From positions 1-64,000 of the forward strand of contig NZ_JABSNM010000021.1 of assembly GCF_013294065.1 (NCBI RefSeq): DNA of 64,000 bases. The letters run 5' to 3'. Every line of letters begins with the position of its first letter. The first letter of the stretch is position 1. A program made the position numbers and the translations under genes. The stretch comes from Sphaerotilus uruguayifluvii (GTDB lineage Bacteria > Pseudomonadota > Gammaproteobacteria > Burkholderiales > Burkholderiaceae_C). Shown piece by piece: positions 26,819-34,469 of the stretch. The notes under the pieces were generated by a model. The model searched no databases. It was not told the origin of the DNA and saw only the letters and a program-made list of their open reading frames with translations.

Positions 26819-27622
26819 ATGCCGCCGCCCACCGCCTCCCGCTCCTCCGCCCTGCCGACGCCCGGTGCCGGCGCCCCCGCCGGCCTCGTCCACCTGCCGC
26901 ATGCGCCGCTGCCCGACTACTACCGCAGCGACGACGAGGCCGAGCGCGAGCGCTTCCTGCGCCGCACCTTCGACGACACCGCGGTCGACTACGACCGGCT
27001 GGAGAAGATCCTCGGCCTGGGCACCGGCTCCTGGTACCGCCGCCAGGCGCTGCAGCGCGCCGGCCTGCGCCGCGGCATGCAGGTGGTCGACGTCGGCATG
27101 GGCACCGGCCTGGTCTCGCGCGAGATCCTGCGCCTGACCGGCGAGCCGGCGCGGCTCGTCGGCGTCGACCCGAGCCCGGGCATGATGGGCCAGGCCCGCT
27201 TCGACGTGCCGGTCGAGTGCCGCGTCGGCCGCGCCGAGGCGATTCCGGTGCCCGACGCCAGCGCCGACTTCGTCGTCATGGGCTACGCGCTGCGCCACAT
27301 CGCCGACTTCGCGGCGGCCGCGGCCGAGTTCCGCCGCGTGCTCAGGCCCGGCGGCCGGCTGCTGATCCTGGAGATCACCCGGGCCGAGAGCCGCTGGGGC
27401 AATGCGCTGCTGAAGGCCTACATGCGCGGCGCGGTGCCGCTGCTGGCGCGCGCCGTCTCGAAGGCCGAGGCCACGCCGATGCTCTGGCGCTACTACTGGG
27501 ACACGATCGAGGCCTGCGTGCCGCCGGCCGAGGTCATGCGCACGCTGGCCGCGCACGGCCTGGCCGAGGTCGACCGCCATGTCGAGCTCGGGATCTTCTC
27601 GGAGTACCGCGCACGCGGCTGA
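26819..27622 (+). CDS. Class I SAM methyltransferase (UbiE/COQ5-like) beside the pigment operon
   Basis: 267 residues. After a Pro/Ala-rich head of about 25 residues come RRTFDDTAVDYDRLEKI (UbiE-like entry), motif I VVDVGMGTGLVS, SPGMMGQARFDVP, motif II DFVVMGYALRHIADF and motif III LRPGGRLLILEI. In xanthomonadin-like loci a methyltransferase can act on the phenolic head; UbiE-type enzymes also methylate quinones. It diverges from the ACP gene and shares the 196-bp intergenic region, which suggests co-regulation with the pigment genes. There is no good ribosome site before 26819, so the true start may differ. Confidence 0.78.
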   Translation: MPPPTASRSSALPTPGAGAPAGLVHLPHAPLPDYYRSDDEAERERFLRRTFDDTAVDYDRLEKILGLGTGSWYRRQALQRAGLRRGMQVVDVGMGTGLVSREILRLTGEPARLVGVDPSPGMMGQARFDVPVECRVGRAEAIPVPDASADFVVMGYALRHIADFAAAAAEFRRVLRPGGRLLILEITRAESRWGNALLKAYMRGAVPLLARAVSKAEATPMLWRYYWDTIEACVPPAEVMRTLAAHGLAEVDRHVELGIFSEYRARG

Positions 27623-27641
27623 GCGGCGCACCAGGGACATT

Positions 27642-27656
27642 TGCTGCAACGCAGCA
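27642..27656. promoter_or_regulatory. Perfect dyad TGCTGC-N3-GCAGCA, copy 1
   Basis: A 6-bp inverted repeat with a 3-nt spacer (7-bp arms if the flanking T and A are counted), 55 bp before the gene at 27711 and 20 bp before a TATCAT -10-like box (27676-27681). An identical-arm dyad occurs at 30558-30572. It looks like an operator for a dimeric regulator; the CTGC-Nx-GCAG form recalls sites described for PhaR-type repressors. No regulator is identified. Confidence 0.4.
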
Positions 27657-27710
27657 ACCTGACGCAGGCCGGCCGTATCATGGGCCATCCCGATTCATGC
27701 CCGTCACGCC

Positions 27711-28109
27711 ATGTCACCCGAACTCCGATCCCGCCCGGACTCCGACTGGGTCGCCCAGATGGAACAGGTCTGCGAGGACCTCAACCTGCGCATCGCCCGG
27801 CTGGCGATGGTGCTCGGCGTCGCGCTGGAGAAGCCCGAGGAGCTCGCGCGGGTGATCGACCATCCGGTGCCCTCGCCCGGCACGCTGCCCTGCGGCAGCG
27901 CCGAGCGGCGCGAAGCCGAGACCCGCACCGAGCTGCGCGGCCTGCTGCTGCTGCGCGGCGAGCTCGAGAAGCGCTGCGTCGACGAGTTCGGCCCGGTGGC
28001 CGCCGGCGAGATGCTGCTCGACGTCGAGGCCGAGATGGCGCGCCACGGCTTCGCGCCGGGCGCCGACGGGCTGGACGTGCGCGCCCTGTTCGGCCTGCCG
28101 CCGGCCTGA
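27711..28109 (+). CDS. Hypothetical protein, conserved-looking
   Basis: 132 residues, charged and largely helical, with no signal peptide or membrane segment. The central part (RTELRGLLLLRGELEKRCVDEFGP) looks like a coiled or helical bundle and the end is AEMARHGFAPGADGLDVRALFG. I recognise no domain. It has its own upstream region with the TGCTGC dyad and a -10-like box, and it converges on argF (stops 22 bp apart). Codon bias agrees with its neighbours, so it is probably real. Confidence 0.6.
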   Translation: MSPELRSRPDSDWVAQMEQVCEDLNLRIARLAMVLGVALEKPEELARVIDHPVPSPGTLPCGSAERREAETRTELRGLLLLRGELEKRCVDEFGPVAAGEMLLDVEAEMARHGFAPGADGLDVRALFGLPPA

Positions 28110-28131
28110 GCCGGCGCACAGGCGGGTCGCG

Positions 28132-29073
28132 TCAGCCGATGCGGCCCAGCAGCAGATACTCCATCAGCGCCTTCTGGACGTGCATGCGGTTCTCCGCCTC
28201 GTCCCAGACCACCGACTGCGGGCCGTCGATCACCTCGGCGGTGACCTCCTCGCCGCGGTGCGCGGGCAGGCAGTGCATGAAGAGCGCGTCCGGCCGGGCC
28301 ACCGCCATCATCTCGGCGTCGACGCACCAGTCGGCGAAGGCGGTGCGGCGGGCCTCGTTCTCGGCCTCGTAGCCCATGCTGGTCCAGACGTCGGTCGTGA
28401 CCAGATCGGCGCCGCGGCAGGCCTCGCGCGGATCGGTGAAGACCTTGTAGCAGTCGCTCGAGCGCACGCCGGCGACCTTCGGATCGACCTCGTAGCCGCT
28501 GGGCGTGCTGACATGCACCGTGAAGCCCAGCGTCTCGGCCGCCTGCAGCCAGGTGTTGGCCATGTTGTTGCCGTCGCCCACCCAGGCCACCACCTTGCCC
28601 TTCAGGCAGCCGAGGTCGTAGCCGTTCGCCCCGACCGGCGCGCGGTGCTCCAGGTAGGTGAACAGGTCGGCCATGATCTGGCACGGGTGGAACTCGTTGG
28701 TCAGCCCGTTGATGACCGGCACGCGGCTGTGCGCGGCGAAGGCCTCGATCTTGGTGTGCTCGAAGGTGCGGATCATGACCAGATCGGTCATGCGGCTGAT
28801 GACGCGCGCCGAGTCCTCGATCGGCTCGGAGCGGCCGAGCTGGCTGTCGCCGGTGGTCAGGTGCACCACCGAGCCGCCCATCTGGTACATGCCGGCCTCG
28901 AAGCTGACGCGGGTGCGGGTGCTGGCCTTCTCGAAGATCATCGCCAGCGTGCGGTCGGCCAGCGGCTGGTAGCGCTCGTAGTTCTTGAAGCGACGCTTGA
29001 TCAGGCGCGCGCGCTCGAACAGGTAGGCGTACTCCTCGGCGCGGAAGTCCTTGAACTGCAGGTAGTGCTTCAT
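28132..29073 (-). CDS. argF: Ornithine carbamoyltransferase
   Basis: 313 residues. The carbamoyl-phosphate site is FEKASTRTRVSFE, then HLTTGDSQLGRSEPIEDSARV, NGLTNEFHPCQIMAD (HPCQ loop), WVGDGNNMANTW, and the ornithine/catalytic motif MHCLPAHRGEEV. It forms citrulline from ornithine and carbamoyl phosphate in arginine synthesis. The start at 29073 (MKHYLQFKDF) is the usual family start and has GGAAA about 9 nt upstream; an ATG at 29094 overlaps the argD stop and could be used through coupling. It lies in an operon downstream of argD. Confidence 0.93.
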   Translation of the reverse strand: MKHYLQFKDFRAEEYAYLFERARLIKRRFKNYERYQPLADRTLAMIFEKASTRTRVSFEAGMYQMGGSVVHLTTGDSQLGRSEPIEDSARVISRMTDLVMIRTFEHTKIEAFAAHSRVPVINGLTNEFHPCQIMADLFTYLEHRAPVGANGYDLGCLKGKVVAWVGDGNNMANTWLQAAETLGFTVHVSTPSGYEVDPKVAGVRSSDCYKVFTDPREACRGADLVTTDVWTSMGYEAENEARRTAFADWCVDAEMMAVARPDALFMHCLPAHRGEEVTAEVIDGPQSVVWDEAENRMHVQKALMEYLLLGRIG

Positions 29074-29090
29074 CAGGCTGTTTCCGGGTT

Positions 29091-30302
29091 TCATGCTGCG
29101 GCGGACTCGGCGAGGAAGGTCTTGATCACGGGCACCAGGATCGCGACGATCTCGTCGGACTCGGCCACGCTCAGCGTCAGCGGCGGCACCAGGCGCACCA
29201 CGCTGTCGGCGGTCACGCTCAGCAGCAGGCCGGCCTCGAGCGCACGGGTCAGCACCACGCCGCACGGGCGATCCAGCTCGATGCCCAGCATCAGGCCGGC
29301 GCCGCGGATCTCGGTCACGCCAGCCACGCCGGCGAGCTCGCGCTCCAGCGCCGCCTTCAGGTGCGCGCCGACGGCCGCGGCGTTCTCCAGCAGGCCTTCC
29401 TCTTCCATGATGCGCAGCGTCTCGACGCCGGCGCGCATCGACAGCGGGTTGCCGCCGAAGGTGGTGCCGTGGTTGCCGGGCTTGAAGATGTGGGCCGCCC
29501 GCGGGCCGCACACCACCGCGCCGATCGGCACGCCCGAGCCCAGGCCCTTGGCCAGCGGCATCACGTCCGGCCGGATGCCGGCCCACTGGTGCGCGAACCA
29601 CTTGCCGGTGCGGCCGATGCCGCACTGCACCTCGTCGAGCATCAGCAGCAGGTCGTGCTCGTCGCAGAGCGCGCGCACCGCACGCAGGTAGTCCCAGCGC
29701 GCCGCGTGGATGCCGCCCTCGCCCTGGATGGTCTCCAGGAAGACCGCGGTGATGTTCGGGTTGGACTCGACCGCGGCGCGGATCGCGTCGATGTCGTTGA
29801 GCGGCACGCGCACGAAGCCCTCGACCAGCGGGCCGAAGCCGGCCTGCACCTTCGGGTTGCCGGTGGCCGACAGCGTGGCGATCGAGCGGCCGTGGAAGGC
29901 CTTCTCGAACACGATCACCTCGGGGCGCTCGATCCCCTTGTCGTGGCCGAACTTGCGCGCGAGCTTCAGCGCCGCCTCGTTGGCCTCCAGGCCGGTGCTG
30001 CAGAAGAAGGCGTTGCTGAGACCCGACAGTTCCACGAGCCTGGCCGCGAGCTGCTCCTGGCCGGGGATGTGGTAGTAGTTCGAGCAGTGGATCAGGGTCG
30101 CGACCTGCTCCTGCAGGGCCGCGACGAACTTCGGGTGCGCGTGGCCCAGCGTGTTGACCGCGATGCCGCCCAGGCCGTCGAGGTACTCGCGGCCGGCCGA
30201 GTCCCAGACGCGGCAGCCTCGGCCTCGCACCAGCGCGATCGGCAGGCGGCCGTAGGTCGTCATCACGTGGGGTTCGGCGATCGTCGCGGACTCGGCGGTC
30301 AT
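29091..30302 (-). CDS. argD: Acetylornithine aminotransferase
   Basis: 403 residues, class III PLP aminotransferase. CSTGLEANEAALKLAR contacts the cofactor phosphate, FLETIQGEGG and LMLDEVQCGIGRTGKWF hold the ring-stacking and Asp positions, and Lys252 in LAKGLGSGVPIG is the Schiff-base lysine. GNHGTTFGGNPL is also typical. It transfers the amino group from glutamate to N-acetylglutamate semialdehyde; ArgD enzymes often also serve in lysine synthesis. The start at 30302 gives the family's normal N-terminus. It is first in an argD-argF operon with a possible hairpin leader upstream. Confidence 0.93.
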   Translation of the reverse strand: MTAESATIAEPHVMTTYGRLPIALVRGRGCRVWDSAGREYLDGLGGIAVNTLGHAHPKFVAALQEQVATLIHCSNYYHIPGQEQLAARLVELSGLSNAFFCSTGLEANEAALKLARKFGHDKGIERPEVIVFEKAFHGRSIATLSATGNPKVQAGFGPLVEGFVRVPLNDIDAIRAAVESNPNITAVFLETIQGEGGIHAARWDYLRAVRALCDEHDLLLMLDEVQCGIGRTGKWFAHQWAGIRPDVMPLAKGLGSGVPIGAVVCGPRAAHIFKPGNHGTTFGGNPLSMRAGVETLRIMEEEGLLENAAAVGAHLKAALERELAGVAGVTEIRGAGLMLGIELDRPCGVVLTRALEAGLLLSVTADSVVRLVPPLTLSVAESDEIVAILVPVIKTFLAESAAA

Positions 30303-30353
30303 CTTGGGGCGCTCCGTGGAGGGGGGTGGAATCCAGTCGGGAAAAATGCAGAA

Positions 30354-30387
30354 GGCGCCGCACGAGGACGGCGCCCGACCCATTGTA
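30354..30387 (-). promoter_or_regulatory. argD promoter -10 and leader hairpin
   Basis: On the minus strand a perfect TACAAT (30387-30382) is followed at once by a 7-bp inverted repeat GGCGCCG / CGGCGCC (30375-30354, 8-nt loop) and, 7 nt later, a TTTTT run. The order promoter, hairpin, T-run resembles an attenuator, but the stem starts almost at the expected transcription start. No good -35 is seen. Confidence 0.4.
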
Positions 30388-30557
30388 AGGAAAGCCGACG
30401 ACAGCACGCCGACAGACGCCTGAGCGATACTCGCTCCCCGCGCGCCAGTGCCGACGCGCAAGAACCGCACAGAACGAGACGCAGAGACCCGACGCCGTCC
30501 GCGGTGCCGGCCGATATCTGCCCTGACTCCACGGCTGTTCCGTCATGCCCGAGCGGC

Positions 30558-30572
30558 TGCTGCGCTGCAGCA
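30558..30572. promoter_or_regulatory. Perfect dyad TGCTGC-N3-GCAGCA, copy 2
   Basis: Same arms and spacer length as the dyad at 27642-27656, here overlapping CACAAT (30571-30576), a possible -10 box 61 bp before the DUF3579 start. A bound regulator would block this promoter. Confidence 0.4.
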
Positions 30573-30636
30573 CAATACCGGCCTGACGGGGCAGCCGCAT
30601 GCGCTTGTCACCGCAAGCAGAACAAGGCAGCAGCCC

Positions 30637-30975
30637 GTGACGAACAACTCGAAACCCAAACCCCGCGAAGTCTTCATCCAGGGCATCACCCGCGACGGCC
30701 GCACCTTCCGCCCGAGCGACTGGGCCGAGCGCCTGGCCGGCGCGATGTCATGCTTCCGCCCGGGCGGAAACACCCGCTCGGGCATCGGCTCGGCGATCGG
30801 CTACTCGCCCTACTGCATCCCGACCGTCATCGGCAGCACCAAGTGCGTGGTCGTCAGCGAGGCGCTGAAGGACCTCGAGCCGATGGCCTGGGACTTCGTG
30901 ATGAACTTCGCCCGCGACAACGACCTGCAGGTCATGGAAGCCTGCCTGATCCCGGATCCCCCGAAGAAGGGCTGA
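30637..30975 (+). CDS. DUF3579 family protein
   Basis: 112 residues from the GTG at 30637, with AAGG about 10 nt upstream. The body EVFIQGITRDGRTFRPSDWAERLAG ... FRPGGN ... YSPYCIPTVIGSTKCVVV ... ALKDLEPMAWDFVMNFARDNDLQV matches the DUF3579 family, found mainly in Betaproteobacteria and usually near arginine synthesis genes, as here. No biochemical function is established; it looks like a small soluble cytoplasmic protein. It is divergent from argD. Confidence 0.85.
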   Translation: MTNNSKPKPREVFIQGITRDGRTFRPSDWAERLAGAMSCFRPGGNTRSGIGSAIGYSPYCIPTVIGSTKCVVVSEALKDLEPMAWDFVMNFARDNDLQVMEACLIPDPPKKG

Positions 30976-31119
30976 ACGCCCGCGACGCGCCGCCCCGCGC
31001 GGGCCTACCTCTTTTGCCGTCCTTTGCCGCTCGAGTTCCGCCGATCACGGCCGGAGCGGGCGGCGCATCATGCACCGGTCCCCAGATGACCCGCCGCGAC
31101 CGTCCGTCCGGTGCATGCC

Positions 31120-32355
31120 ATGCCCTCCCCCATCCCGTCCGCCCGTTCTCGCGCCAGCGTCCCGGCCACTCCTGCGGTACGCCGCCGCCGGGTGCACTAC
31201 TTCAGCGGCTTCGACCCGCGCGGCGCCGGCCACTACCACCGCCTGTTCAGCCAGCAGGGTGAACGCCCCCAGCCCGGCGGCGGACGCATCGTCACCGGCG
31301 AGCGCCAGCGCGCCGGCGAGCGCTTCCACCAGTGGACCGTCGACTGGTCGCCGCAGGACGGCGTCGCGGGCGACGTGCCGGCGACGCCGGTGCGCACCGA
31401 ACAGGTCTTCATGAGCTGGGACGACATCATCCGGCGCCACTGGAGCCGCCAGCCGCTGGCGCTGCTGCGCGAGTTCGCGCGGGTGCATGTGGCGATGCTG
31501 CGCGACGTCGGCCTGCGCCGCATGCATGCGCTGCGCCCGACCGCGCTGCTGACCGCGCTGCTGCCGCTGCTCTACCTGCTGGCGACGCTGCTGGTGGGCG
31601 GCTTCGTCGCCGCAGCGGTGGCGGCGCTGCCGCTGACCGCGCTGGGCCAGACCGGGCTGCGCACCGTGGCCACCGGCGTCGGCCTGGCGCTGGTGGGCAT
31701 GCTGGTCTCGATCGGCGCGCAGGCCGGGCTGTTCTGGCTGATGCGCATCTACCACTTCACGCTGTGCCTGGGCCGCGGCGAGGTCGAGGGGCTCGACGGC
31801 CGCATCCGGGAATGGGTCGAGCATGTCATCGAGCGCCAGCAGGCCGATCCGGTCGACGAGGTGGTGCTCGCCGGCCACAGCGTCGGCACGCTGGTCATGG
31901 TCGAGGCGGTCGACGCGCTGATGCGCGATCCGCGCTGGCAGGCGCTGCAGGCCGGCCGGCGCACCGGCATGCTGACGCTCGGCCAGTGCTATCCGGCGCT
32001 GACGCTGCTGCCCGGCGCCGGCGCGTTCCGCGAGGCGCTGCTGCGGCTGTCGCGCCACCCGGACCTGGTCTGGCTGGACGTGAGCGCGGCGATCGATCCG
32101 ATGTGCTTCGTGCGCACCGCGCCGCTGGCCGGCACCGAGCTGGCGCCGCAGGCCGGGCCGCTGCCGCGCCAGCGCGCCGCGAGCTTCTTCCAGATGTACG
32201 ACCCGCTGCACTGGGCCGCCATCCGCCGCGACAAGCTGCAGGCGCATTTCCTGTACCTGATGACGCCGGACCGCGCGGGCAACTTCGACCTGTTCGCGAT
32301 GCTCTACGGGCCGCGCCCGTTCGAACAGCAGTTCGCCGATTCGCGCCGACGCTGA
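31120..32355 (+). CDS. Membrane-associated alpha/beta hydrolase-like protein
   Basis: 411 residues. An N-terminal cytosolic part contains RVHYFSGFDPRGAGHYHRLF; two TM helices lie at about 145-172 and 185-210; then comes a domain with the nucleophile elbow LAGHSVGTLV typical of alpha/beta hydrolases, and a His-containing tail (FDLFAMLYGPRPFEQQF). I do not recognise a named family. It lies 41 bp before the cytochrome P450 gene and is probably in one operon with it, so lipid or fatty-acid chemistry is plausible. The ATG at 31120 is chosen; an in-frame GTG lies at 31111. Confidence 0.72.
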   Translation: MPSPIPSARSRASVPATPAVRRRRVHYFSGFDPRGAGHYHRLFSQQGERPQPGGGRIVTGERQRAGERFHQWTVDWSPQDGVAGDVPATPVRTEQVFMSWDDIIRRHWSRQPLALLREFARVHVAMLRDVGLRRMHALRPTALLTALLPLLYLLATLLVGGFVAAAVAALPLTALGQTGLRTVATGVGLALVGMLVSIGAQAGLFWLMRIYHFTLCLGRGEVEGLDGRIREWVEHVIERQQADPVDEVVLAGHSVGTLVMVEAVDALMRDPRWQALQAGRRTGMLTLGQCYPALTLLPGAGAFREALLRLSRHPDLVWLDVSAAIDPMCFVRTAPLAGTELAPQAGPLPRQRAASFFQMYDPLHWAAIRRDKLQAHFLYLMTPDRAGNFDLFAMLYGPRPFEQQFADSRRR

Positions 32356-32396
32356 GCCCCGGCCGCGCCTGGCGCGGCCCGCCCTGAGGATCCGCC

Positions 32397-33788
32397 ATGT
32401 CCCGCTTCTGCCCTGCCTACCCTGCCCCGCGGCGCCAGCGCGCCTCGGGCCTGCTGATGTTCCTGAGCGCGCGCCACTCCTGGCTGGATGCGCTGTACGA
32501 GCGCAGCTACCGGATGCAGATGGGCGAGGTGCGCCTGCCCGGCCTCGACCTCTACATGGTCAACGAGCCTGCGCTGGTGCGCCGGGTGCTGGTCGAGCAG
32601 GCCGAGGACTTCCCCAAGAGCGAACTGCTCGGCCAGGCGCTGGCGCCGCTGCTGGGCGAGAGCATCTTCACCACCAGCGGCGAGCAGTGGCGGCGCCAGC
32701 GCGCGATGATGGACCCGGCCTTCGCGCAGGCCCGGCTGCAGGTGGCCTTTCCGGTCATGGCCGCCGCGACCGAGGCGATGCTGGCGCGGCTGGAGCAGCT
32801 TGCCGAGGGCGCCGAGCACGACATCGAGGTCGAGATGACCCATGTCACCGCCGACATCATCTTCCGCACCATCTTCTCGGTGCCGATGGAGGGCGAGGAC
32901 GCGCGGCGCGTGTTCGACGCCTTCGCCCGCTACCAGGCGCTGGTGCCGCGGCTGGTGCTGCCGTCGATCTTCGGGCTGCGCTGGCTGGTCTGGCCCTGGG
33001 ACGCCTGGCGCGCGCGCCGCGCCGCACGCGAGATCCGCGGCCTGCTCGAGACGCTGATCCGCCCGCGCTTCGAGGCCCGCCGCGCCGGCGCCGAGCATCC
33101 GCAGGCCGACATCCTCGCCGCCTTTCTCGACGCACGCGACGAGCAGGGGCGCGCCTTCGGCTTCGAGGAGCTGGTCGACCAGGTCGCGATGCTCTTCCTG
33201 GCCGGACACGAGACCTCGGCCAGCGCGCTGACCTGGGCCTGCCACCTGCTGGCGCGTGCGCCCGACATCCAGCAGCGCGTCCATGACGAGGTCGCCGTGC
33301 AGCTCGGCGCGCGCGCGCCCGGCGTGCCCGACATGAAGAGCCTGACGCTGACGCGCAACGTCTTCCGCGAGACGCTGCGGCTCTTCCCGCCGGTGGGCTT
33401 CATGGCCCGGCAGGCGCGCACCGGCTGCCCGATGCGCGGCAAGCGGGTCGAGGCCGGCTCGACCGTCGTCGTCTCGCCCTGGCTGATCCACCGCCACCGC
33501 GACGGCTGGCACGACCCGGACGCCTTCGATCCCGACCGCCACGCCCGCGACGACGAACCCGGCCAGGCCCGCGCCGGCTACCTGCCCTTCGGCATGGGCC
33601 CGCGGGTCTGCCTCGGCGCGGCCTTCGCGCTGCAGGAGGCGACGCTGATCCTGGCGCGGCTGATCGGGCGCTGGCAGCTCGAGGCGGTCGACGGTCACGA
33701 GCCGCGCCCGGTCGGCCGGCTGACGATCCGCTCGGCCAACGGCGTGCGCCTGCGCCTGCGCCGGCGTGCGGAGGTGGCAGCCGGATGA
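32397..33788 (+). CDS. Cytochrome P450
   Basis: 463 residues. I-helix oxygen-binding motif AGHETS, K-helix ETLR (ExxR), the PERF-like region DAFDPDRH and the haem-binding FGMGPRVCLGAA with Cys405 as thiolate ligand. No TM anchor is present, so it should be soluble and need separate ferredoxin or flavoprotein partners, none of which lie next to it. The clan looks like bacterial P450s that act on fatty acids, alkanes or terpenoids; the substrate is not readable. It sits between the hydrolase-like gene and a small membrane-protein gene whose start overlaps its stop. Confidence 0.93.
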   Translation: MSRFCPAYPAPRRQRASGLLMFLSARHSWLDALYERSYRMQMGEVRLPGLDLYMVNEPALVRRVLVEQAEDFPKSELLGQALAPLLGESIFTTSGEQWRRQRAMMDPAFAQARLQVAFPVMAAATEAMLARLEQLAEGAEHDIEVEMTHVTADIIFRTIFSVPMEGEDARRVFDAFARYQALVPRLVLPSIFGLRWLVWPWDAWRARRAAREIRGLLETLIRPRFEARRAGAEHPQADILAAFLDARDEQGRAFGFEELVDQVAMLFLAGHETSASALTWACHLLARAPDIQQRVHDEVAVQLGARAPGVPDMKSLTLTRNVFRETLRLFPPVGFMARQARTGCPMRGKRVEAGSTVVVSPWLIHRHRDGWHDPDAFDPDRHARDDEPGQARAGYLPFGMGPRVCLGAAFALQEATLILARLIGRWQLEAVDGHEPRPVGRLTIRSANGVRLRLRRRAEVAAG

Positions 33789-34132
33789 AGGAGCGTTCGG
33801 CAGGCATCCTGCTGATGTGCGCGATCGTGCCGCTGGCGGTGATCGGCTATCTGATGCTGGTCTGGATCGGCCTGTTCGGCCCGAACCGGCGCGGGCGTGC
33901 CGGCGTGCGCGCGCTCGACCATTTCGTCAACGCGACCGTCTTCGACGGCCATGCCTGGGAATCGATCTCGTCGCACGCCTGGCGGGTGCGCGAGCACAAG
34001 CGCTGGGCGCGCCTGGTCATCCGCCTCACCGACCTGTTCCAGAAGGACCACTGCCGCCGCGCCAACAAGCGCGAGCAGCCGCTGGTGGACCTGGCACTGC
34101 GCGCCGGGCTGGATCGGCGCACCATCCGCTGA
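33785..34132 (+). CDS. Small N-terminally anchored hypothetical protein
   Basis: 115 residues; the ATG overlaps the P450 stop (ATGA), so it is co-translated. Residues 7-31 form a strong TM helix (ILLMCAIVPLAVIGYLMLVWIGL). The rest is basic and helical (HAWRVREHKRWARLVIRLTDLF). I recognise no domain. Because of the coupling it may help the P450 or the upstream hydrolase at the membrane. Confidence 0.7.
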   Translation: MKERSAGILLMCAIVPLAVIGYLMLVWIGLFGPNRRGRAGVRALDHFVNATVFDGHAWESISSHAWRVREHKRWARLVIRLTDLFQKDHCRRANKREQPLVDLALRAGLDRRTIR

Positions 34133-34152
34133 CGGAGCCCGACCGGAAGCCG

Positions 34153-34188
34153 GAAAAAGAAAAGGGACTGCTCGTCGAGCAGTCCCTT
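34153..34188 (-). terminator. Intrinsic terminator of the tRNA-Arg pair
   Basis: A perfect 12-bp stem (34162-34173 with 34177-34188) with a 3-nt loop, followed on the minus strand by TTTTCTTTTT. It starts 6 bp past the 3' end of the second-transcribed tRNA-Arg gene. This is a textbook Rho-independent terminator. Confidence 0.92.
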
Positions 34189-34194
34189 GATGTC

Positions 34195-34271
34195 TGGTGC
34201 GGCTGGCAGGATTCGAACCCACGACCCCTTGGTTCGTAGCCAAGTACTCTATCCAACTGAGCTACAGCCGC
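34195..34271 (-). tRNA. tRNA-Arg (anticodon ACG), promoter-distal copy
   Basis: 77 nt including an encoded 3' CCA. The acceptor stem starts GCGGCTG and pairs with CAGCCGC; the T-arm has GTTCGAATC; the anticodon stem CTTGG/CCAAG frames the loop CTACGAA, giving anticodon ACG, normally read as ICG after deamination. It is identical to the copy at 34308-34384 and cotranscribed with it. Confidence 0.96.
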
Positions 34272-34307
34272 ATCGATCTCTCGATCATCTCGGCGAATTC
34301 GTCTTTA

Positions 34308-34384
34308 TGGTGCGGCTGGCAGGATTCGAACCCACGACCCCTTGGTTCGTAGCCAAGTACTCTATCCAACTGAGCTACAGCCGC
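34308..34384 (-). tRNA. tRNA-Arg (anticodon ACG), promoter-proximal copy
   Basis: 77 nt with encoded CCA, same sequence as the copy at 34195-34271, and separated from it by 36 bp. The pair forms a small transcription unit with a promoter at 34409-34438 and the terminator at 34153-34188. Such genes are common attachment sites for integrative elements, but no integrase is seen nearby. Confidence 0.96.
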
Positions 34385-34408
34385 CATGCGAATTTCGCTG
34401 AGAAAGCA

Positions 34409-34438
34409 ATTATGGCACAGGGCAAAAAAAGAACGCAA
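34409..34438 (-). promoter_or_regulatory. Promoter of the tRNA-Arg pair
   Basis: On the minus strand CATAAT (34414-34409) is a 5/6 -10 box; TTGCGT (34438-34433) is a fair -35 with an 18-nt spacer that holds a T-run. The first tRNA begins 25 nt after the -10 box. Confidence 0.65.
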
Positions 34439-34469
34439 GCCTTTTGTCGAAGTTTTTTCTTCGCGCCGC

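Larger units (their letters stand above)
30303..30636. other. 334-bp intergenic region between argD and the DUF3579 gene
   Basis: A divergent control region. Its left end holds the argD -10 and hairpin (30354-30387). Its right part holds the second TGCTGC dyad (30558-30572) overlapping a CACAAT -10-like box for the DUF3579 gene. Between about 30390 and 30550 I see no convincing gene, repeat or RNA structure. The open frame leading into the DUF3579 gene has no ribosome site and an unusual amino acid make-up. Confidence 0.6.

Noticed and set aside
34195-34384. Direct repeat of about 77 bp as a possible mobile element or CRISPR unit
   Set aside because: Each unit is a complete tRNA-Arg(ACG) gene; there is no spacer series and no cas gene. 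No CRISPR array was seen anywhere in the window.
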